From Lathyrus oleraceus (lineage: Eukaryota > Streptophyta > Magnoliopsida > Fabales > Fabaceae): a stretch of 64,000 nucleotides of DNA. Position numbers and translations under genes: made by a program. Under the pieces are notes generated by a model. It had not been told where the DNA came from and ran no database searches. It was given only the letters and a program-made list of their open reading frames with translations. The first letter of the stretch is position 1. Every line of letters starts with the position of its first letter. The stretch lies in the NCBI RefSeq assembly GCF_024323335.1, contig NC_066581.1, positions 428,748,136-428,812,135 on the forward strand, in the 5' to 3' direction. Below are positions 56,001 through 64,000 of this stretch, piece after piece.

Positions 56001-56372
56001 AAGGTGGAGAATGCTCTGTTTGCTAAGCAAGAAGAGGAGAAACCGTCCATTTCTTCATATAAGCAGGCCACCGAGGTGGTGAAGAGTGGAGAGGCTCCTG
56101 GTTGGGGCAGAATGATGGAGGTCCCTGCAAAGAAGGACATATTCGGGGTTGGATATCAGCCGGGCCGAGGCTCAGGGCAAGGCAGAGGACGTCGTACGTC
56201 GGTAACCTTCACAAGCGCCGGAATGCTGGATCCGGATCACGTCTGCATGATGGGTGAAGATACTGATAGCGACTGCGACATGGACCAATGGATAAAGCCG
56301 TGCACACCAGGGATGGAAATCCAGAACTGGAAGGCCGAAGAGATCATCCGGGCCACTCTCCTTGAAGAGTAA
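53085..56372 (+). CDS. Outer Ogre gag-pro polyprotein
   Basis: I choose the ATG at 53085 (MELPSADILELKDK, 1095 residues) because its coiled-coil start matches the inner mini-Gag start; the longer frame opens at a TTG. Residues about 15-50 are coiled coil. About 165-335 is the Gag capsid region (FDRYNGSSCPETHL, SLEWYTKL, DAFFKQYQF). A Gln-rich stretch lies near 390-420, and a zinc-knuckle-like C-x2-H-x5-H-x4-C at 467-481. A retropepsin-like protease has DTGSS with Asp836 (codon 55590-55592) and, further on, LLGRPWIHAAG. The frame is intact. The stop TAA (56370-56372) lies inside a splice-donor-like GA|GTAATA, so in spliced RNA the frame could continue into RT. Confidence 0.88.
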   Translation: MELPSADILELKDKMTELINIMQGFAVGQKALADKVEKLERASAANSGVNLDGVSNQGQGSRDGGKRTTVGIVNNAGGFGGAGGQPGQNQKDNFVPPFYGFDEDQEEDREADQFSMQNEPFVPYSAPPQNKEIQLLAEKIKVLESYATPGVVNMSNMGLVEGIVIPQKFKAPTFDRYNGSSCPETHLQAFVRKISAYTMDQKPWMYFFQDSLSGGSLEWYTKLKSSDIKNWQDLGDAFFKQYQFNADMAPSRTQLQGMSQKHNEGFKEYAQRWRELAARVQPPLVDREMSDLFMGTLQGPFAERMVGCPVTNFSDIVVAGERIESWLKLGKIQGTASASSSGSKKPFGNNGGQRKKEGDTSAVYSQRGPSRDRYFQHTAAVTIPAESHPIQPQQQQQQQQRQPFQQRQQRAGYQVRGRAMDRQFDRPPVTYAFLFKKLQDLGLVQTRTLAPLRPDQRPANYDENAKCEFHSGAPGHNIENCKAFKHTVQDLVDSKAINLAPSPNVNANPMPAHGQRGVNAISAEDKVGVSDVDQLKTPLAEVKGLLLKNGVYPGCGHECAECTISVNGCGLLRKCVQGLMDEGIIMIERADKGKDEVSTITIYFDPVDLSDLAEAAPVTITVPGPIPYDKDDAVPWHYGGEVYCNGERIQEQSASETTVLKVDNAGPSGFTRSGRLFAPDVLRRGEGEKDKKEKAEALARAKGKAMVGNDTPVVTPAPAGSDNKLDDDAEEFLRIIKKSEYKLVDHLQQTPSKISILSLLLSSEGHREALLKILKKAYVPQEITINQLETVVSNVHASHGLGFTDMDLTVDGRNHNRALHIAMECKGAVLSHVLVDTGSSLNVLPKKALAKLNCDGLILTPTDLIVRAFDGSKRAVFGEVELPVKIGPEVFKSTFYVMDIQPAYSCLLGRPWIHAAGAVTSTLHQKLKYIWEGQVVTVCGEEDIFVSHLSSFKYVEMDGEIWETPSQAFETVKVENALFAKQEEEKPSISSYKQATEVVKSGEAPGWGRMMEVPAKKDIFGVGYQPGRGSGQGRGRRTSVTFTSAGMLDPDHVCMMGEDTDSDCDMDQWIKPCTPGMEIQNWKAEEIIRATLLEE

Positions 56373-56645
56373 TATTTTTCCTGTTTTCATTTTATATGCA
56401 TGAAAGCCATGCGTGTTGCCCGACACGTAATGGTCCATTGTAAGGGCCACCTCATGTTTAAATTTGCAAAATTTGCATCATTAATAAAAGGATGTTTTTC
56501 AGTCAAAAAGCGGTGTTCCCTGTTTTTCATTTATTTTTGCAGTTTAAAAATAAAAAAAAACAAATAAAAATGGCAATGTTTTCATTTTTCTTTTTTCATT
56601 TCTCACACCGGTTCTAAAGCAATGCATGAATCAACATTCATGCAG
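56369..56645 (+). other. Predicted Ogre intron between protease and RT
   Basis: Ogre elements are known for a spliced intron between pro and RT. Here GT at 56369-56370 and AG at 56644-56645 bound 277 bp that are T-rich near the 3' end. Removing it takes out the gag-pro stop and joins codon phase 2 of gag-pro to the pol frame without a shift. The donor context is also kept at the end of the mini-Gag (20879-20880). The site choice is inference; RNA evidence is absent. Confidence 0.6.
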
Positions 56646-59600
56646 ATGCGATTCCGCTCCGGATCTCATTGATAACAATCCTGTTACACCCTTGTATGAC
56701 TTTGACAATCCAATCTATCTTGCTGAAGAAGAAGACGAAGAAGATTGTGAACTGCCAGGGGAATTAGCCAGGTTGTTGAAACAAGAGGAGAAGGTGATTC
56801 AGCCGCACGAAGAACAGATTGAGGTGGTGAATCTGGGTACCGACGAGGTTAAGAAAGAAGTGAAAATCGGGGCTGCTTTGGAGGAAAGTGTCAAGAGCAG
56901 AATGGTGGCATTGTTGAAAGAGTATGTCGACATCTTTGCCTGGTCTTATCAAGATATGCCAGGGTTGGATACCGATATCGTTGTGCACAAGCTACCGTTG
57001 AGAACAGATTGTCCTCCAGTGAAGCAGAAGTTGCGCAGAACTCGACCTGACATGGCAATGAAGATTAAAGAAGAAGTGCAGAAGCAGTGGGATGCTGGTT
57101 TCCTTGCTGTCACTAATTATCCGCCATGGGTTGCGAACATTGTGCCAGTCCCGAAGAAGGATGGGAAGGTAAGAATGTGTGTGGACTACCGAGATCTGAA
57201 TAGAGCTAGCCCGAAAGATGATTTTCCACTTCCTCACATTGATGTGTTGGTAGATAATACAGCTCAATTCTCGGTGTTTTCCTTCATGGATGGCTTTTCT
57301 GGCTATAATCAAATCAAAATGTCGCCAGAGGATATGGAGAAAACAACGTTCATTACACCATGGGGCACTTTTTGTTACAAGGTGATGCCCTTCGGTCTCA
57401 AGAACGTCGGTGCTACTTATCAAAGGGCCATGGTGACTTTGTTTCATGATATGATTCATCATGAAATCGAATGCTATGTTGATGACATGATAGCAAAGTC
57501 CCAAACAGAAGAGGGGCATTTGGTAGATCTTGCCAAGTTGTTTGACCGGCTGAGACAGTTCAGACTGAGGTTGAATCCGAACAAGTGCACTTTCGGAGTG
57601 CGGTCCGGTAAGTTGCTGGGGTTTATTGTAAGTGAGAAAGGAATCGAGGTTGATCCTGCGAAAGTAAAGGCAATAAAAGAAATGCCTGAGCCGAGAACGG
57701 AGAAGGAGGTTCGTGGTTTCTTAGGTAGATTGAACTACATTTCACGGTTCATATCTCACCTAACAGCCACGTGTGAACCAATATTCAAGTTGTTAAGAAA
57801 AGATCAAACGGTCAGGTGGAATAATGATTGCCAAGCGGCATTTGAAAAAATAAAAGAGTATTTGCAGGAGCCTCCGATTCTGATGCCTCCTGTGGAGGGA
57901 AGACCGTTAATCCTGTACTTGACAGTCCTCGAGGGGTCTATGGGGTGTGTATTGGGGCAGCATGACGAGTCTGGTCGAAAAGAGCATGCCATATACTACC
58001 TTAGCAAAAAGTTTACCGACTGTGAAACCAGATATTCACTGCTCGAGAAAACTTGCTGTGCTTTGGTCTGGGCTGCTCGCCGGCTAAGGCAGTACATGCT
58101 GGTTCATACCACTTTATTGATTTCCAAGATGGATCCAATCAAGTACATTTTTGAGAAGCCAACATTGACCGGACGGGTTGCGAGGTGGCAAATGATTTTG
58201 ACCGAATATGATATTCAGTACACCTCTCAGAAAGCAATAAAGGGGAGTGTATTGTCTGATTACCTCGCCCAGCAACCAATTGATGATTATCAACCGATGA
58301 AGTTTGAATTCCCTGATGAGGACATCATGTTTCTCAAATCGAAAGATTGTGAGGAACCGATCCCGGAGGAGGGGCCTGACCCTGAATCCGAATGGATTCT
58401 GATGTTTAATGGGGCCGTTAACGTGAATGGAAGCGGTGTTGGTGCTGTTTTGGTTACGCCGAAAGGATCTCACATTCCTTTTGCTGCCCGGCTAACATTT
58501 GAGTGCACCAACAACGTGGCTGAATATGAAGCTTGTATATTGGGAATTGAAGAGGCGATTGATTTGAGGATCAAGAACCTTGTCATATATGGAGATTCAG
58601 CTCTGGTGATAAATCAAGTTAACGGAAAATGGTATACGCATCAATCTCATTTAGTGCCGTATCGAGATTATACGAGGAGATTGTTGACGTTTTTCACCAA
58701 GGTGAAGTTGCATCATGTGCCCAGAGAGGAGAATCCTTTGGCAGATGCTTTGGCTACTCTAGCTGCCTTGATTAAGGTGCAGAGGTGGAATCAGTTCCCT
58801 AGTGTTGAAATAGGTCGTCTGGATAGACCGGCTTATGTGTTTGCTGTTGATACGGCGTCGGATGATGAAAAGCCGTGGTATTACGATATCAAGCGCTATC
58901 TTGAGACGCAAGAGTATCCTGAGGGAGCATCGAAAAGGGATCGAAAGACTCTGCGGAGGTTGGCCATGGTGTTTTACCTGAGTAAGGATGGGGTTCTGTA
59001 CAAGAGGAATTTTGATTGGGTCTTGCTCAGATGTGTTGATGATAAAGAAGCAAGCCAATTGATGAAAGAGGTTCATGAAGGGTCGTTCGGTACCCATGCC
59101 AGTGGGAATGCAATGGTAAAGAAGCTGCTGAGGGCGGGCTATTATTGGATGACAATGGAGGCCCAATGTTTCAACTTCGTGCGGAAATGTCATAAATGCC
59201 AGATTTATGCTGACAAGGTGCACGTGCCTCCAAATCCGTTGAGCTTAATGTCGTCTCCATGGCCGTTTGCTATGTGGGGCATTGATATGATTGGAAAGAT
59301 AGAACCTACGGCTTCGAACGGGCACAGATTCATATTAGTGGCTATTGACTACTTCACCAAGTGGGTTGAAGCAGCCTCTTATACGAATGTGACAAAGTAG
59401 GTAGTAGCCAGGTTTCTCAAGAGAGACATCATTTGCAGATATGGGGTTCCCGAGAGAATTATTACTGATAATGGTTCTAATTTGAATAATAAGATGATGG
59501 CAGAACTGTGTCGGGAGTTCAAGATTGAGCATCACAATTCTTCTCCCTATCGTCCGAAGATGAATGGGGCGGTTGAGGCAGCCAACAAGAATATAAAGAA

Positions 59601-60126
59601 GATTGTGCAAAAAATGGTGGTAACATATAAAGACTGGCATGAGATGTTACCGTTTGCGTTGCATGGGTATCGAACGTCGGTACGCACATCTACTGGGGCA
59701 ACTCCTTTCTCATTGGTATATGGAATGGAGGCTGTATTACCTGTTGAAGTTCAGATTCCCTCTTTGAGAGTCCTGATGGACGTAAAATTGCAAGAGGCGG
59801 AATGGGTAAGGACCCGGTATGAAGAGTTGAGCCTGATTGAGGAAAAGAGGCTCGCAGCCATCTGTCATGGGCAGTTATACCAGCAAAGGATGAAGCGTGC
59901 TTTTGACAGAAAGGTACGACCTCGGTTGTATCACGTGGGTGATATGGTGCTGAAAAGGATCCTTCCTCCTCAAAACGATCGAAGGGGCAAATGGACACCG
60001 AATTATGAAGGTCCGTTCGTGGTCAAGAAGGTTTTCTCTGGCGGAGCCTTGTTGCTAACGACTATGGATGGCGAGGATTTTCCATCCCCCGTGAATGCGG
60101 ACGCAGTTAAAAAATACTTCGTGTAA
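56646..60126 (+). pseudogene. Outer Ogre RT-RNaseH-RNaseH-integrase, one nonsense codon
   Basis: The frame opens upstream (ATG at 56626) and runs to 60126, broken only by TAG at 59398-59400. Domains: RT with YVDD at 57475-57486; a first RNase H that lacks the usual first Asp (LYLTVLEGSMG) but keeps Glu and the last Asp; a second, archaeal-type RNase H with Asn instead of the first catalytic Asp (codon 58408-58410) but keeping AEYEA, YGDSA and ADALA; integrase with HHCC zinc finger (HEGSFGTH...CHKC), core Asp at 59284 and 59467, Glu at 59575, and a C-terminal region to 60126. The double RNase H is the mark of the Tat lineage. The stop falls inside the integrase core, so the enzyme would be truncated without readthrough. 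Confidence 0.88.
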
Positions 60127-63100
60127 AGAGACCCGCTGGACGAAAAGAATAAAATAGTCCAGGCAAAAATGGGTATCCCGGCGAACCAAAAACAGAAAGA
60201 AAGGTTCGGGCAAAAATTAGGGATAAAAAGAAAAAACTGTACACCTGGCAAGTCGAAAACCTGAAAAGGCGACTTGGGCAAAAATGGGTATCCCGGCGGA
60301 CTGAAAACCCGAAAGGGCGGTCCAGGCAAAAGAGGGATTGAAACGAACAACTGCGTCCAGCATGATCGTTTGCGTTTTGGTTAAGGCATCATGGATAATA
60401 CCCGGTAGGGATCGATCAGAAGCGTCTTGTTCAGAAGGCAGAAAGCAAGGAGAGTCTGAGGACATATGGGGTGTAACCGAGTTGGAACTCGATGAGATCA
60501 CGGGTTTCACATTGCCATTAGGATAGATTTTTCCTTTTGTGCGCAATTACCTCTTTTCAGGAATTGCTTCCTTTGTATCGCTCATTTGAGCCACACTTCT
60601 TCAAATCAATAAAATGCACATTCAGTCAAATAATTTTGTTTTTGTTTTTCATTACCGCTCTGATTGCAAAAACATCCAATATTTTTGATAAAGAATTTTG
60701 CATTTTTAACACATACAGGTTCCTTCCAATGCATGTTTATAAGATTGAAAGCTTGAAATCTTATTTGGAAGGTTGAGTGACCCCAGTGTTGAAATCTTGA
60801 CACGCCTGGGCACGGTTGTATCTGACGGTCTGTTTTGCAGGTACTGTTAGATATTCTTCACTCACTTGCAGGTTGTGATGTGGAAGCTTGGTAGCAGATC
60901 CCCAGAGAGTTCGCTCAGGGACGAAGGAATGAAAACGACGAAGTGACGTTGAGGCGTACGACGACCCTTGATGGTAATCAAGAAGACTCTTCAAAGTCGG
61001 AAGACTTGAAAGTATGTAATTCCCCGCAGAGTCCGATCAGGGACGAGTGCATGAAGAAAGCACAGAGAGACGACGAGACGTTCGACGACCTTTGGAATTA
61101 ATCAAGAAGACTCTTCAAAGTCGGAAATTGAAATTTTTATATAAATCCCAGGAGTACGTTTCTCGTCGAGCGCGGGGCGATTGGGGATACAAGATGATGG
61201 AGCAGAAAAGGTCCAGACGAGTCTGGGAATTCTCAAAAGTGGAAAGCCGATACGCGATTGGGAGGTGGATACCGTGGTTCGACGAGTCGACGGGTGTTCT
61301 ATACCAACTTTTCTCATTTTCCCAGCGAGGTCCCCAAGCAGAATTAGAGGACCAACTCCCCTGCAGATCCAAGGTCTGTGACTTTCCCAGCCGAGTCGGG
61401 ATGGTTATCCACGGCAGGTAAACGGTGTTTCCTCAGCAGCCAGGCCAGAAGGTTGCTATTCCCCGAGTGGAGCGGGTTTCAATGAGATATATCTCCAGCA
61501 GTGTTCATCCTACCAGTGGATTGGACGAGTTCCCGTAGTGGACGGATTTTTGCATCCCCAGCTGAGTTGATTCTACCTATGGATTGCATGGGTTGTCCCC
61601 AGCGGAGTAGTATTCGTTTCCCTAGCAGGGTCAGGATAGTCATCCCCAGCGGGTGTCAAATTGATGCTTTCTCCAGTCGCCAGGCCTGGAGGTTGCTGTT
61701 TCCCAGCAGAGTATCTGTGAGCATTTCCCCAGTGAAGTCGTCGGGTATCTGTGAGGGTTTCTCCAAGCAGAGTCGGGATTGATATCCCCAGCAAGTCAAA
61801 GATTGTTATATCCCCACAGAGTGTTGGTGGTTCTTATCCCCAACAGTTTCCCGAGCGGATTGGGTGCAAAGGAGGTTCTTCCCCAGCAGCAGTGCTATTC
61901 CCCAGCAGGGTGGAGTTGGAGTATTGACGAGTTCCTCAGCAGAGAGTCTCGAGCTCCTCAGCAGAGTCCCTTGAGGGGGATACCCTTTTATACATTCATC
62001 ATGTAAAAAAATAGCATAGCATGTTGCATAGAAAAATGATAAAGCGCGTAGCATTTCCATAATTATGGAGCATTACGCAGAAAAAATCAATCATGCATCA
62101 TATTGCAAGCACAAGCTAGTCTCAAGCCGTGGTTACCGTTTGAGAGGTGGTTTTACCAGAAGTAGAGGTGTTACTCCGAGGAGTTTGGCCTCATGATTTG
62201 ATCAAAGGTATTTCCCCAGTAGTGCGATACGGGAGGAGTTTTTCCGTCGGGCAGAGATGGAAAGGTTACGCGATCAGCACGATTCAAGCCGTGGTTACCG
62301 CTTGAAGGTTTGGTTTCATCATATGGTGAAGATGGTACTCCGAGGAGTTCAGTATCACGACGTCAGATCAGCAATGTTCCCCAGTAGTGCGATATTGGAG
62401 GAAATGTTTCCGTCGGACAGAGATGGAAATAATATCAGAAGACGTTACGCGATCAACGCGATTTCGGGGTTCAAATGGAGAAAAGAAATGCTGAGGCATG
62501 TTCTGGGGTTCAAATGGAGAAAAGGAGATGTTGCGACATTTTCTGGAGATCGGGGTTCAATCAGAGAAGAGTATATGCTGAGGCATTTTCTGGGGTTCAA
62601 ATAGAGATTGGAGTTGAAGATTATATCCAGGATGAGGTCCGCAGGATTATCTTCTGTTCATGTGTCACCTTAGACTCTGGCTGAGGCCAATGGAGGTCGT
62701 TATAGGTGTCTTCTGAGGAAGAGATACACATGCTACCTTCCTTTTGTGAAGGTATACCCTCTGACATGTCGCCCTCGGAGTGGTGTTTGGTGTTATTTCC
62801 GACGTTGCCAGCGGAATTATCACGAAAGATTGGAGATCGGGGTTCAAACGGAGAAAAGAAGATGTTGAGGCATTTTCTGGAGACGGGGTTCAAATGGAGA
62901 AAGGGAAATGTTGAGGCATTTTCTGGAGAACGGGGTTCACAATGGCGATCGTGAGTTATCGTCAGGCGACTAGGGTTCAAGCTGGAGAATGGGGTTCATT
63001 ATTTGGCAAATAGGAGAACGGGGTTCAAATGCAGAGATCCGAGGATCATTTGCGCAAAGAAAAATTCCGGGGTCCAAGAAAAAAAAGAAAAAAAGAAAGA

Positions 63101-63389
63101 GATGATAATCCCGAGCGGATGAGTGGTGTTCAGGCCATGGTTATCCCTGCGTTACCATTTATTTTGGTATCCAGGTCGACGTTGCTGTTTCGGTGATCAG
63201 GCCGACTTTTTCCGTACCAAACGGATTTTTGTTTCAGAGATTTTTGCGTCGCCGATTCTGACAGGCGTTGTTAATTATTTTCCCATCAGAGTGCAAATTG
63301 TTCGTCTGTTCTTGGTATTCAATCACTCTTCATCCTGATCATCTGAAAGCTGAGGCTATTCATATCGACAGGTTCACAGTGGATTGAAT
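60127..63389 (+). other. Outer Ogre 3' UTR, repeat-rich
   Basis: This is a 3.3-kb non-coding region. 60150-60335 holds repeated 'gtatcccggcg' and 'gggcaaaa' blocks. About 60900-61130 holds an imperfect duplication with 'caagaagactcttcaaagtc' in each half. 61315-61985 holds many CCCCAGC(A/G)GAGT-type motifs about 30-60 bp apart. 62464-63040 holds imperfect units with 'ggggttcaaatggagaaa' and 'gaggcattttctgg'. The short frames on both strands arise from these repeats and are not called as genes. Confidence 0.75.
62464..63040 (+). repeat. Imperfect 'ggggttcaa(a)' repeat cluster in the outer Ogre 3' UTR
   Basis: Units containing 'ggggttcaaatggagaaa' followed by 'gctgaggcattttctgg' recur irregularly, for example near 62466, 62507, 62552, 62594, 62840, 62886, 62933 and 63008. 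They are split by a unique stretch at about 62610-62820. It has the look of an early-stage tandem repeat. Confidence 0.7.
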
Positions 63390-63398
63390 AGGGGCAGC
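63390..63398 (+). other. Outer Ogre polypurine tract
   Basis: AGGGGCAGC, in the context GGATTGAATAGGGGCAGC, ends directly at the 3' LTR start TGTAACACC. Confidence 0.85.
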
Positions 63399-64000
63399 TG
63401 TAACACCTCAAAATTTGCCCTCCTCTCTTGGGACTAGCATTAACATATTACATATCATTTTTAGGTCATTAGGCATTACATATTGCATATCATGTGGTTA
63501 CATTGTGCAAGCCATCCTCCCAAGTCTGGTTCAGAAGATGAGGAAGTCAAAGTGCAAGCTAGGGTTTTATTGATTGATCATTGGCCATCTGAGGATTGGG
63601 CTATGAATTAGGGTTTCATGATTCTCAAAGGATATTGGTCTTCATCTTGATTGAAGTGATACATCATCATCATCATGGTTTGTTATCATCAGCAAAATCA
63701 AATGTTGGATCAGGATTCCTTGAGATTAGGGTTTTGACCACTGGTCAACCCTAATCAGTTGCATTGGGCCAGTCAGGGCATGATCAGGAGAAGGGGTCTA
63801 TGATGGATATGGGGATCATTCTATGATTGTATTGAGATTATTGAAGCTAGGGTTTCACCCTTGAGCCATTTCATAAGAAGATTGGGGCTCAGATGGATCA
63901 ATGCATGGCCAAATTCATCTGTCAGTGAAAAAGTCAACTATGGTCAACTGTACATGATTTTATGGATTTGGAGGTGGAAATGAGTTGGATACACTTCATT
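63399..64000 (+). repeat. Outer Ogre 3' LTR, truncated by the window end
   Basis: The first 602 bp of the 3' LTR match 13398-14000 with three substitutions that I could see (A/G near 63694, 63766 and 63908). The rest, probably another 4.4 kb, lies outside the window. Confidence 0.9.

Larger units (their letters stand above)
13398..64000 (+). mobile_element. Outer Ogre retrotransposon (Ty3/Gypsy, Tat lineage), runs off the right edge
   Basis: The element begins TGTAACACCTC at 13398. The same start recurs at 63399 after a polypurine tract, so both LTR starts are present; the 3' LTR is cut by the window end. Order: 5' LTR (13398-16116, interrupted, then 46909-49835), tRNA-Arg-type PBS, ORF1, gag-pro, intron, RT-RNaseH-RNaseH-INT, long 3' UTR, PPT, 3' LTR. 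The first 602 bp of the two LTRs differ at three positions by my count. The 5-bp left flank is CTCCA, so a matching CTCCA would be expected after the 3' LTR outside the window. ORF1 has a frameshift and pol a nonsense codon, so this copy is probably not autonomous. The left and right parts of the 5' LTR may derive from different copies (see findings). Confidence 0.8.

Noticed and set aside
61047..61421. 124-codon frame in the outer Ogre 3' UTR
   Set aside because: It spans part of the duplicated 'agactcttcaaagtc' repeat and the CCCCAGC motif region, overlaps frames on the other strand, and has no domain.

Overview
This window is plant nuclear DNA. A split mitochondrial-protein gene (the succinate dehydrogenase iron-sulfur subunit) sits at the left edge, and almost everything to its right is LTR retrotransposon. 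The mix of elements is typical of a large legume genome of the pea/vetch/lentil group (Fabeae): several Ogre-type Tat elements with very long LTRs, a primer binding site matching tRNA-Arg, a separate ORF1, dual RNase H and tandem repeats in the 3' UTR, plus an Athila element with a tRNA-Asp-type primer site. The species assignment is inference.

Layout. 1-1517: no gene seen, probably SDH2 intron. 1522-2189 (-): SDH2 exon 1. 2190-6750: AT-rich flank and an old Athila-like LTR remnant split by a 922-bp hAT-type element (4792-5713). About 6900-13397: a decayed plant-mobile-domain (PMD) gene broken by a 4.7-kb solo Ogre LTR (7473-12180, TSD GGCTT). 13398 to the right edge: a large Ogre element ('outer Ogre') with LTRs of about 5.0 kb. 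Its 5' LTR is interrupted at 16116 by a second, shorter Tat/Ogre element ('inner Ogre', 16117-41588). That one encodes an intact ORF1 and a strongly shortened Gag-like ORF, but its pol is wrecked. The inner Ogre is itself interrupted by a complete Athila element on the minus strand (21133-34797, TSD TCTAC). The Athila has two LTRs of 1775 bp with no difference that I could find, an intact gag-pol, and two further related ORFs where an env gene would sit.

The most unusual feature is the architecture at 39600-47512. After the inner Ogre 3' LTR the sequence does not return to the outer LTR. Instead it repeats the inner Ogre internal region and the Athila 3' LTR (41589-46904, constant offset 23511 to 18078-23393, only about four substitutions seen). 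It then jumps at 46905-46908 into an uninterrupted outer LTR 604 bp upstream of the insertion point. This records a recent tandem duplication followed by an illegitimate junction with an empty-site outer LTR, or else an assembly join between haplotypes or copies.

The outer Ogre internal region follows (49836-63398): PBS, ORF1 with a frameshift, gag-pro, a predicted 277-bp intron that keeps the reading frame, RT-RNaseH-RNaseH-INT with a nonsense codon and a changed RNase H residue, a long repeat-rich 3' UTR, PPT, and the first 602 bp of the 3' LTR. The outer and inner Ogres look non-functional on their own; the Athila looks potentially intact.

The best candidates for something undescribed are the Athila promoter architecture (four TGACG...CGTCA inverted repeats upstream of the LTR TATA box, and a second cluster with similar spacing upstream of an internal TATA box that precedes the last ORF), the paired non-envelope-like ORFs, and the ORF1-plus-mini-Gag non-autonomous Ogre. 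All comparisons were made by eye; no searches were run.
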